DNA from: Hygrocybe punicea
Taxonomy: Eukaryota; Basidiomycota; Agaricomycetes; Agaricales; Hygrophoraceae
Direction of reading: 5' to 3'
Length of the DNA: 64,000 bases
NCBI GenBank assembly: GCA_963556145.1
Contig: OY744467.1
Coordinates: 434,001-498,000, forward strand
The notes below the pieces were generated by a model. That model had not been told where the DNA came from. It ran no database searches and was given only the letters and a program-made list of their open reading frames with translations. How positions within the stretch are numbered: the stretch's first letter is position 1; every line of letters begins with the position of its first letter. The position numbers and the translations under genes are program-made. Below are positions 47,534 to 57,226 of this stretch, one piece after another.

Positions 47534-49468
47534 AAAAAGCGTACGGTGTTTTGCGTGGGAAGTGTTTGAACAAATCCACACCAAGGGTTTCCGGAGTGCG
47601 TCGTTGATCGGGAAATTACCTTGTTGTCCTTTAGGAACAAGGATTTAGCTCTTTAATAACTCTGGGGTATTCCTGTTGGGTGGTTGGGTTGTGGTGTGAA
47701 TCCTATCAAAGGTTAGCTTTGAGGGATACAACAAATACTTAACAATAATATAAGTCAGATGTATGACTTATAGAGGATGAGTGAACAATGAGGTCTTCCC
47801 TACTGAAGGTAAAGACTTTGAGTGACAAGAGGTATGCAAGAGTATAAGCGGATAATAACTCAAGCAAGTATGAACAGTGTAAGATGAACGAGTGTACAAC
47901 AGTCAAGTATACAAGTAGCAAGTATACAATGAGCAGAGGTACAATAGAGATGAGCGATAGATTATGGACAATGGGTGATAGACAATGGGCGATGGGTGAT
48001 GTAACAGTAGATGTCAAACAAAAGGGAGGTGTGACAAAATACTATGTACAGAATGAATGAACTGAACAATAGGCAAGTAGAATTGATAATCAAGATATCG
48101 GACTTTATTCCGAAGCTTCAAACGCACATTGGCTACTAGTGCAGAATAAAGTACTGGGATATCTTTGGTGATGATCAATAGAACTTGAAAGAAAATGAAT
48201 GTGACTGTACTACGTGACAGAACACAAAAAATATATATCAAACAAGTAATAAGGGAGTATCAATAAATCTGAGATTGATATCCTTAAACAAATGAATGAT
48301 GACTTGAACTGCAATTGGTATTTGGGTACTAGCTACTACCAAAGTAGGTAATACAAACAAATACAGAGGGGTGAATCAGAATCTGGGAGAGGGACTGTCC
48401 TGTGACTGGGCCTGTCAGATTAGGTGACTGAGCCATCTCCAGCAGAAACTGGGCTCTATATATACCTATTCTACAGCAGGAGTCATACTGAGTCATAGAA
48501 TGGTATATGAAATGGAGAGCATAGGATATGACTCATAGGGAGTCGTATAGGGGAGAGGCATAGGTTTATGACTCATAAGGAGTCATAATGATGAAAGGCA
48601 TGGGGGGGTTATGACTCATAAGGAGTCATAAGAAAGGAAGGCATGGGTTTGTGACTCATACAGAGTCAATTAATGAGTCACATAGGAATTATAATCAAAG
48701 GAGGGGGCATAATGAGTCAGAAATAGTCATAATTAGTCATGGGTGGTCATAATGAGTCATGGGGGGTCATGAGTATGTCATAAGGGTCATAATTTGTCAT
48801 GGATAGACCAATGAGTCACATTTGATGGGAGTGAGTCATGTTGCTGGTCCAATCTTGGGTGTGTGAATCAAAGGCAAGGGCTGTGCCAGGCTATGCTTCT
48901 AGAATCATCTTCCTGAGGCTGTGCTTCTTGATCAATTGATGCCATGCCATGTGTGTATCCTTATCAGTTAAGAAAAAGATAAGATCTGGGCTGGGCTGTA
49001 TTTGATCAATTGATATGAAATGTGATGTGCTTCTTGATCAGGGAATGATGGGTGGCATGTGTTATCTCTATGATTGGAGATAAGGATGTGGCTGTGCTTC
49101 TTGTGCTTCTTTGGCCTCTGATAAGATGTTTTGGGGGCCTTATCAGTTAAGATAAGGGTATTCCTTCATTTCCTCTGCATAGATAAGGGTTTTCTTGTAT
49201 GTCCCTTCTGTAGATAAGGGTTTCCTTGCATGTCCCTTGTTTAGATAAGGGTTTCCTGTATGTCCTATGTGCAGATAAGGATTTCCTGTGTGTCCTATAT
49301 GCAGATAAGGGTATTCCTTTCTACTCCATATGCAGATGGGGGCATTCCAGTATGAATGGTCCTTGTAATGTGATGTGTGCTGTAGGGATGGTGACTAGTG
49401 ACAGCATATTACTATGTTTTGATCCGAATCCTGTTTGGATCATGACAACGGAATTCATTTCTAACGGC
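47534..49468. mobile_element. LTR-like insert flanked by a 28 bp direct repeat
   Basis: TTCAAAAATCTACTATACTA starts a 28 bp segment at 47506-47533 that recurs at 49469-49496 with one mismatch. Between them are AT-rich DNA, a GGCTCTATATATACC TATA-like box (about 48452), a cluster of TGACTCA motifs, GATAAGGGT repeats, and a terminus ...GGATCATGACAAC at 49449. The last 400 bp recur inverted at 63596-64000. No reverse transcriptase is present, so it may be a solo LTR or other non-coding element. Confidence 0.55.
48485..48850. promoter_or_regulatory. Dense cluster of TGACTCA/TGAGTCA-type motifs
   Basis: Units such as TGACTCATAAGGAGTCATAA repeat with variations, giving many copies of TGACTCA, TGAGTCA and AGTCAT in about 370 bp. 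TGACTCA is the known binding site of fungal Gcn4-type bZIP factors. The cluster lies 30-400 bp from a TATA-like box inside the insert. Regulatory function is inference. Confidence 0.45.
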
Positions 49469-49735
49469 TTCAAAAATCTACTATACTACTACGAGATTCT
49501 TAAGGCACAAAATAAGGCCGGAAGGATTGTGTGGCCAACTCAAAGCTTGGGATAAGTGGGGATTATTAGCCAAGTAAATTTACATTTCTTGCGAGAAATG
49601 TCAGAGAATCCTCACCTGTGTGCTCTGTGAGATGATACATTCAATGGACAGCAAAATGTAGGCCTGTTGAGGAGAAAATCGGTCTAGATGATGATAACAA
49701 CAACAATGGGGAGGGAGGCACAAATGGTCAATCTG

Positions 49736-51285
49736 TCAGGCCGGGCTCTTCCTCTGGAGGAGGAGGATGGTAGACAAAGGGTGGCTGTTCTGGTCCTGTG
49801 TGAGGATAAGGGCCTGGAGGTATAACTCATCTCTCATGTGCTGCATCTGGCCAGATAAGTCCGGTATAACAGGTGCGAATGGGGGCAAGGGTGTCTCAAC
49901 CCTTCCTCTTTCAGGGACGGAGAATGGAATAATGGGTGGTACAACTCCAGACTGGTAGAAACCCCAGTCAAAGAGCAAACCCTGATTGTGGTCCCACCAA
50001 TGCAACTTGGGGAACGGGAGGCACAATGAACGGCTGGCCTGCCTGGGCATCTATGTGACAAATTTAGAGGGACCCAAAACCGAGAACGAGATAACTGACC
50101 TAAATGTTGGATGGGCATACCAAGGCAATGTCATTTCTCAGCTGATCTAGACATGCTGAAACACCTCGAAGTTCCGCCTGTCATTCATGAACATCCCTTT
50201 CAAGCTACTTGTTCAAACCTCTCATGTACCTCATGAGCTCCTTCTGTTGCTCGAAGATGGCAAGCTGCGCTAGTCGATTTTCCTACGGGAGTGTCAGCCG
50301 GATGTTTATCAAAGGGGTTTGTAAAAAAAGTCACTCCAGTGGAACTGTATGAGGTTGAGGGGGTAACGTCAGGCTGGCATTTCTCGGTCTTGAGATCTGA
50401 GGGGCTGGCTGATACCGGAATGGGGTCAGAGGGGGAGGTGGTTCAATGTCACAAGGAGGTATGTGAGGGCCTGCACGCAACAATGTTGTGAACTCCTCCT
50501 CAAGAGAAGGCCCTGCTGGGGTCAGCGGAGGCACTGGCATGATAGGAGGTTGGCGTTGAGTTGTGAAATCCCCCAGCCTTAGTTCTAAATTGGCAAAGGG
50601 GCTGAACTGGATTCCATCTCAGAGATGCTTGGAGCAAGAGGCTCAGGTTGGCGAGGTTGACTTTGGTCAAGTACCCATTTGCAGCAAATCCTCGATATCT
50701 CACAGTCTGCCCAGCATTTCACTATTGTCCTGTGTCACAGGTATTCGCCCTCAAAGTTCATGTTGACCATTCCGAAGGGCTAACATCTGGTCTCTCAATC
50801 TGTCTAACAGTTCCTGCAGGTTGTCGAGTGTCATTCGTGGATGTACAGTTGAGGCACTTCTTGAACTCATACTAGAGGATGACGACGGAGATGGGGAAGG
50901 TGGGGGAAGTGGAGCTGCAGAAGAGGCCAATGATGTTGACACATAAGGTCCAGACGTTGTTGTCAGTAATGGCGAAGGTATCGGAAGGCGTGGGGAAGAT
51001 GGGGACCTCGGTGGAGACCATGTTGGTGAGCTTGGTTCCGGTTGCATAAGGAGGTCATCTTCGGAATGACGGGATGACAAGAACGACTCGCTACTCATAA
51101 TAGAGCTGGGCGATCGCACTCTGAATGGAGGAGGCATCAGGGAGATCGGATGGGATGACACTGGTACATCGCATGGCCCAGCAGGGATTAGTCAGTCCGA
51201 TGCAATCATATTGCTCCTACCAACACTCTGATCCTGATGTGGCAAAGTAGGCCGGTGAAGGTGGTCCGAGAGATCATATAATTCA
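49736..51285 (-). pseudogene. Proline/serine-rich protein gene, 3' portion (split by hAT)
   Basis: Minus-strand exons encode DELYDLSDHLHRP (just below the hAT insertion), VGRSNMIASD, SSESFLSSRHSEDDLLMQ, Pro/Ser-rich PPPSPSPSSSSSMSS, MTLDNLQELLDRLRDQMLAL (a likely coiled coil), PSLEEEFTTLLRAG, and a tail with PDLSGQMQHMRDELYLQALI ending at 49736. It is continuous with 53150-54865 once the hAT element is removed. The pattern is one I recall from multi-copy uncharacterised mushroom proteins. No enzyme motif is visible. Confidence 0.5.
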
Positions 51286-51626
51286 TCCTGGATTAGTGTT
51301 GCTGCGACTACAACTAGCAGTCGACTTGAAGTTGTAGTCATAGCTGATATTAGCCGAGTCGACCTCTGACTCGACTACAACTATCCAATCGACTTGACTT
51401 TGACTATACCAATCTGGCAAGCCGTAGTCGAGCTGACTTAGCCGACTGTAGTCGGTACTGTAATAATTATTTATTTATAATTATTTATTTATGACCTGTA
51501 AATTTAAATGGCTCGAGAGCAGATTTGAAAGAGTTTGGGGGCGGCTTATATACCTTTCTCGCCGCACACGGACCATGTGACCTTGTTTGGTCAGCTGGAA
51601 CAAACACAATCATGCAACGATTACGC

Positions 51627-51947
51627 GTAGGGAAATGCAGGGGTAATCCCAGGATACATTTGTCTGTATCCGTACTCGTACTCCCCACAGATACGGATGC
51701 AATATCCACGGATTTTACCCACGGATTCGCGATCAAAATGAGCCGGAGATCACCTGAAACGGTCAAGAATTGACTGAGATAGAGTCCAATCAATATTTAG
51801 TCTCTATCTCAGTCAATTCTTGACCGTTTTGGATGATCTCTGGCTCATTTTGAAGCCCACGGATACGAGAATCTGTATCCGTACTCGTACTTTTAAGAGT
51901 ACGGATACCTGCGGAAAAGGATTTACCCTTATCCCTGCATTTCCCCA
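51627..51947. mobile_element. Foldback element nested in the hAT
   Basis: Terminal repeats GGGAAATGCAGGGGTAA and CCCTGCATTTCCC, flanked on both sides by attacgcgta. GATACGGATAC units line the ends. The centre is a near-perfect hairpin of about 60 bp per arm (51737-51865; CGGTCAAGAATTGACTGAG versus its inverse). Confidence 0.8.
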
Positions 51948-52495
51948 ATTACGCGTAGCATCCAAGGTAAGTGTAATTCGGGTTTGGGCGTTTATTCTAC
52001 TAACTACTTAAACACCTTTAGGTTTTTTTCCCGCACCCTCACGCCAAACGAACGCAAACACGGCAACAGCAACAAGCAGATGGGACGCAGCCAAGAATGG
52101 GGACAACCCAGGCCGATCATGACAGCAAGAATGAGGACGACGGGAATGAGGACGACGGGGTAAACAAGGACAAGAACGATGATGAACGCAATGACGGCAA
52201 GAACAGGAAGATGACAACAAAGCGGGAACAGCAACTATGACAATGGGAAGACAACAACGGGGGAACGGGACAATGAGGACAACGGAGACTGGGACAAGAA
52301 GGACAACGGCAACGGGGAGGACAACGGCAATGGGGACAACGACGGCAATGGGGATGACGATGGCAACAGGGACAACGACGGCAATGGGGACAACGACGAT
52401 GGCAACGACGAGGACAGTGAGCACGGGAATGGGGACAGGGGCAACGGACGACAGAAATGAGGCGGACGCCCATGAGACGTCCCCAGTGCCATCCA

Positions 52496-52549
52496 ACCTC
52501 GCAAAAACACGGAGCATGTCAATTGACGTGTCCCCGTTGTTCGCGAGGT
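52496..52549. repeat. Core palindrome, first copy in GACTA-family hAT
   Basis: ACCTCGCAAAAAC, centre GCATGTCAATTGACGTGT, right arm GTTCGCGAGGT. Confidence 0.9.
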
Positions 52550-52594
52550 AGTGAGCATGCGTGGACACCCATGGAAACTCCCCAGCCCCATCCA

Positions 52595-52650
52595 ACCTCG
52601 CGAAAACAAATGGAGCGCATCAATTGATGCACCCCTGTTGTTCGCGAGGT
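52595..52650. repeat. Core palindrome, second copy in GACTA-family hAT
   Basis: ACCTCGCGAAAAC, centre GCGCATCAATTGATGCAC, right arm GTTCGCGAGGT. An outer CCATCC / GGATGG pair extends the symmetry. The copy 46 bp upstream has the different inner stem GTC/GAC. Confidence 0.9.
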
Positions 52651-52880
52651 ACTTAGGATGGAATGTGGTGGGTACCCGCTGTCGTCTTATCTCCTCACCC
52701 TCACCCTCACCCTCACCTCACCCTCACCCCTCCTCTCCGTTTCCCCTCCCTCCCTCCTTCTCTGTTTCCCCTCCCCCTCCCCCTCCCCCTACTCTTATTT
52801 TATTTTTATAATATTTAAATTTATTTTAATATATATTCTTTTTACTAATGGACTGACTGATTGGTCCATAGTCAATATAT

Positions 52881-53045
52881 TAGTCGAAGTCGTGGCTTGA
52901 CTAGTCGAAGTCGTGGCTTGACTAGTCGAAGTCGTGGCTTGACTAGTCGAAGTCGTGGCTTGACTAGTCGAAGTCGTGGCTTGACTAGTCGAAGTCGTGG
53001 CTTGACTAGTCGAAGTCGTGGCTTGACTAGTCGAAGCCGTGACTT
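52881..53045. repeat. 21 bp tandem array, about eight units
   Basis: AGTCGAAGTCGTGGCTTGACT repeats head to tail; translated it gives SRSRGLT heptads, an artefact. It forms the right subterminal region of the hAT element. Confidence 0.9.
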
Positions 53046-53149
53046 TGACTTTGACTACATCAATTTATGTGTATATAGTCTAGCTGTAGTCATGACTACA
53101 TAGTTGCGACCACGACTAGTCAAGTTGCGGCAACACTATCCTGGATGGC

Positions 53150-54865
53150 TCTGATGTTGTCTGACATCTCATGATTCTCTTGGCCTCTGAGTTGATCAAG
53201 GTTGTGAATATGCTGAAGAAGCCTGTTGATGTCGCGTCAGGATCTCACTCCGGCCATCATTGGATGGAAGTACAGAACAGAAGGAGGGTATGTTAGTCTG
53301 AGGGGTGCTGATGCTGACACTCATGGACACTGAAGGCATAGATGGTGGTGAGCTAGGTAATGGTATCGCCAAAGGGGAGTTCTGAAAGAAACCATTAATA
53401 ACACGCAGTAATTGAAGTACTTGAAATACATACAAGACGTTGTGGGGTTGAACCATGATGAGTCAAAAGTAGAGAGTTCTGTTGACAGCTCCACAATGCA
53501 CAATGAAAGGCACATCTCGGAGAGACCGAGCATTTATATCAGAAGACCTCATTGAGATGCTTGATACGCCGGAAGAAGTGGAAATGGTCCTTGACAGTGT
53601 TGACACAGACATCACGGAAGGTTCCCATGATGGAGTCAAACATGTCAGCACACTTGTTGGGGATGATATCAATGGAAGTCGTTTAGGTAACGGAGACGGC
53701 ATTGGGGGAATAGTGTAAGATGGTGTTGTCGGGGTCTCCAGGATAGGAGTGAGTCTATCTGGTGACGACATCATTGAGCCACTGGGTCTCAAGAATGAGC
53801 TCTCAAATGATGTATCCGGTCCCTCTGGAAGAGCCAGAGACCCCACCGATGGCGATGCCCTCAAAATGGATGATTCGTAAGACTCATTACTCTCCAGCGC
53901 CTAAACTGACATATAAACTGATGGACTGGAAGGAGGGCGTGAGGGTGGGGAAGACAGTGTGTCAGGCTCATTGCAGATGGTACATCAGACTCCGTTATGC
54001 TGGTGAGCATTGTCCTCAAGGGCAGTGTGGGCGTGAGCATGATGCTAGAGGATTCTGGAGTTGGAGAGGACACCAGCATAGTCGATGTACTGGGGAGAGA
54101 CGAGACTTGCATTGGAGTCCTCTCATCCAGTGTCGAGGTCTCGAGGGAAGATATTGTTGTAGATGGTGGCAATGAAATAAAAGCTGGGTCAAGAGGTTCT
54201 GCATCTGGCTCCGAAAGAAGGCAACTCACTTTGGCACCTTTCATGTATGGTGTCAAATCGGCAACATCGAAGAGGGCATCCTCACCATTGCCACTGTGAG
54301 GTGCTCCTGCTGATCGACTCTCCCTCAATCGCGCACTGACCCTCCTGGCCTGCCTCCTGATTTCAAAAAGATTGCCACCCTCTGGTGAGGGCGACAGGGG
54401 CACGGGAGCTGATGACTTGGGACTCGATCTTGCCAATGAGGGCATTCACTCCTTCCACACAGCAACGATATTATGAACAGATGCTGGAGGCGAGCGAGGA
54501 GATGTCTGTGGATGACGTAGGGGTGACGTTGTCGGAGTGGTTACGGTACCCGCACCTGTAAAGGTATCAGTGGGGGTAAACGTGTTCAAAAATGTGTTAG
54601 TGAATGTATCGGTAAACGTACTCGGGCTCTGATAGGCGCCTATGGTCCCGGTGCAGTGGTGCGAGTGTCGGTCCGCGTGTCAGTTGCTGACAAGGCGGGG
54701 TCGATCTCTTGGAGAAGGAGGTTGATAAGGCTGCGACAGTTGAACAGGTGCAGGTTGTTGCACAATCATTGGTATATGGGGAGAGCGTGAAGGAGAGCGA
54801 CTACAGCGAGGTCTATGTCCTGATGAACTGGGCCCTCTCCCTGTATCATGGATGATAATATGCAT
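53150..54865 (-). pseudogene. Proline/serine-rich protein gene, 5' portion (split by hAT)
   Basis: ATG near 54865 opens MHIIIHDTGRGPSSSGHRPR, followed by SRSPSRSPHIPM and Pro/Gln-rich sequence, PHSGNGEDALFDVADLTPYM, Ser/Thr-rich low-complexity exons, SSISMRSSDINARSLRDVPF, and finally LLQHIHNLDQLRGQENHEMS with DNIRAIQ at the insertion. The exon then continues as DELYDLSDHLHRP at 51285 when one tcctggat copy and the hAT are removed. It starts only about 56 bp beyond the stop of the Plavaka transposase on the same strand, which suggests an accessory gene of that element. Function unknown. Confidence 0.5.
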
Positions 54866-56244
54866 GGGTACTGTGGTGTGGACTTGTTAGGGTCCAAAGA
54901 ATGTATGCATCAAAATAAAATCAGAATGCAATCTCAAATGAATGATGGTCAGCAAACTTGTTGACATAGAAAGCACAAAAAGCATCAAGTGATTGAGCGA
55001 AATCCAAATCTTCGGGAATAAATTGGTTTCCATACACTGGAATAAGGTGTGCAGCCCGAACAATGCAATCAAGATAGATGACCGACATAACCGATGCCCC
55101 TTCTTCATCCAATTCTGGTTGTAGAATCCACATGCCCATGTCTTCATCTGGCTCGTCATCAGTACGTGCATACCATTGAACAAGAGCGCAGGGATAGATT
55201 TTTCCTTGGAAAGGAAAGGAAAAAAAAAGCAGAACGCGCACAGTATCCAAGCCATGCATCCCTTCCAGGTCTGGATCTGAACACAATCATGTCGGTGTGG
55301 GCCCCGACACCACGAGGGCATCGCTTGGATGAGTTCCCGATGCATGCCCCCAACTCCACTCAAATAACTTGGTGCATAAAATGTGGCAACCGCTGAGTTA
55401 TACACGGTGATCTTGCTGTCCACAGTCAGGCAAGCAGAGAGAGGGACATGGGATGTGAAGTTGTTATTGGAATGTAGTTGATCATAAAGAAATCGACAAA
55501 TGAGTTGGGGAAAATTGGGCTGATTAAATTCATCAGCAAGAGCAGTCGCAGTCCGCTTGCATACTAGGAATTAAGTTCAGACCACATCAAGGCAAAAGAA
55601 AAGTAAATGCTACTTACTGACAGTCCTTCCAAGGTGAGTGTAAGCATCTATTCTTGGCCCAGTAACAATACCATCACCATCATCGTCTTCATCATTAAAA
55701 CTGTCCCCTGTCACGTCACATGTGTTTGTCGCATTGCCATGGTGGTGATCTAGAAGTATAGGTCAGATAGCTTTGAAAACTTGTGTCCAAAAATACTAAC
55801 CAACTTTTCTGATTGCAGCTGAAAGGCAAGTTCCCTTGAGCATGCCACGACTCACAAAGTTAGCTTTGGTTGCAGCCAACTTGTCGAGCCTTTGGTTGGT
55901 CAGTAACATCTGTCCAAGTGCCTTGTGTTTGCTTGATTGTCGCCAAGGTTCCTTGACAGATTTTACATGCTTTGACTTGGTGATTGACGAGCACAGGCCA
56001 TTTGGAGCTCCAAATAACATGATCAAATACCAGTAGTGATTGAGAGAGTGCTGCCGTGGAAGACAAAAGTCCTCGTGAACACCTAATGTCTGAAAGATAA
56101 CCTGATATTTATGGAAACGGGCCAACGCATCTTCCAATTGCTGTAGGGTAGTTTCGTCGAGAACATCACGCCGAGCCAAGTAATAAAACTCAAGGAAAGC
56201 TTGAAAAGTACAGACTACATCATGGGGAATGTGTCCTTCAATTG

Positions 56245-57226
56245 TAGTGTTGCCATAGTTCGGTTCCAAACCTAGCCGAACCCGGTTCAAACCCCGAACC
56301 GAACCCTAAGTTCGGTCTAAGTTCAGCCAAGTGCTGAACCGGACCGCGGGTTCAGTTCTGGGTTTCAAGGCCTGCCGGATTTCCTGAACGGCTCCAAACC
56401 GCATTCAAACCGCGAACGCGGATATTTTTAAGGTATTGATTTCATTTGTTTTTCGTATTTCTTTACTTACTATTTCGTGTTAAACGGCATCATGTGACCG
56501 GCCGTGACCTTTCACGCAACACAGCAACATCAACGCGGGTTGAACACAACACAATTTGTGTTGTGTTCATCAAGGTATGTTTCGATTTTTTCTTAACTTT
56601 ACTAATGTTATTTGCGACAGGCAACTCGACCGTGACCACATCGCGACCACACCCACCTTGGCACAAGTTGAATGCCAATGCCAACGCAATGCCAAGGGAC
56701 GTGGGACAGCAGCAACACCACCACCACCACCACCACCACCACCACCACCACCAGCGGCGGCAACGGCAACGGCAACGGCAACCAGGCAATGACAACGGCA
56801 ATGGCCAGCAGCAGCAGCAACAGCGGAAGCAGCAGTGCTGGCAGCAACGGCAGCAGCAGCAGCGGCAACAACAAAAGCCATCCAACGGCAACGACAACCA
56901 CGATGGCCAGCAGCAGCAGCAGCAATGCCGGCAGCAGCAGCAGCAGCAGCAGCGCCGGACGGCTCCCCCGCAGCCCAACTACCTCGCGAAGTGCAGCGCC
57001 GTATCAATTGATACGTGCCTGCCATTCGCGAGGAGAACAGAGCTCATGGGGTGAGCCCACCTCGGTCCGGGGTTCAGACCGCGTCTGAACCCAGACCGAA
57101 TGCGGAGAGACGGTTCGATGCCGTCTGGGTTCCGGTTTGGCGCAGGGCCAAACCGGACCCGAAGTTCGGTTCGTGGTTCCGCCAAAAAGGGTCGGAACCA
57201 GACCGAACTGAACTTCGGCAACACTA
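56245..57226. mobile_element. Non-autonomous hAT-type element (GAACC family)
   Basis: Ends TAGTGTTGCCATAGTTCGG and GAACTTCGGCAACACTA; perfect duplication ttcaattg (56237-56244 and 57227-57234). Subterminal GAACCG/CGGTTC arrays flank CAG- and CAC-trinucleotide runs and one core palindrome. It sits in an exon of the Plavaka transposase; excision with one duplication copy restores VYLPAIEGHIPHDVV. Poly-His, poly-Gln and poly-Cys frames in it are artefacts. Confidence 0.93.
56981..57034. repeat. Core palindrome, copy in 56245 element
   Basis: ACCTCGCGAA, GCAGCGCCGTATCAATTGATACG and CATTCGCGAGGA. The inner stem CGTATC/GATACG differs from all other copies yet pairs fully. Confidence 0.92.

Larger units (their letters stand above)
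51294..53138. mobile_element. Non-autonomous hAT-type element (GACTA family)
   Basis: Ends TAGTGTTGCTGCGACTAC and GTTGCGGCAACACTA; perfect 8 bp duplication tcctggat (51286-51293 and 53139-53146). Subterminal zones carry GTCGACT/AGTCGAC units on the left and a 21 bp tandem array on the right (52881-53045). The middle has low-complexity GACAACGGC runs and two core palindromes. A foldback is nested at 51627-51947. It lies within an exon of the proline-rich gene. Confidence 0.9.

Noticed and set aside
52861..53103. SRSRGLT repeat protein
   Set aside because: Produced by a 21 bp subterminal tandem array of the hAT element.
56490..57025. Long frames rich in His, Gln, Cys, Ala or Gly on both strands
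   Set aside because: They are six-frame readings of CAC/CAG trinucleotide runs inside a non-autonomous hAT element; no splice context or homologous motif.
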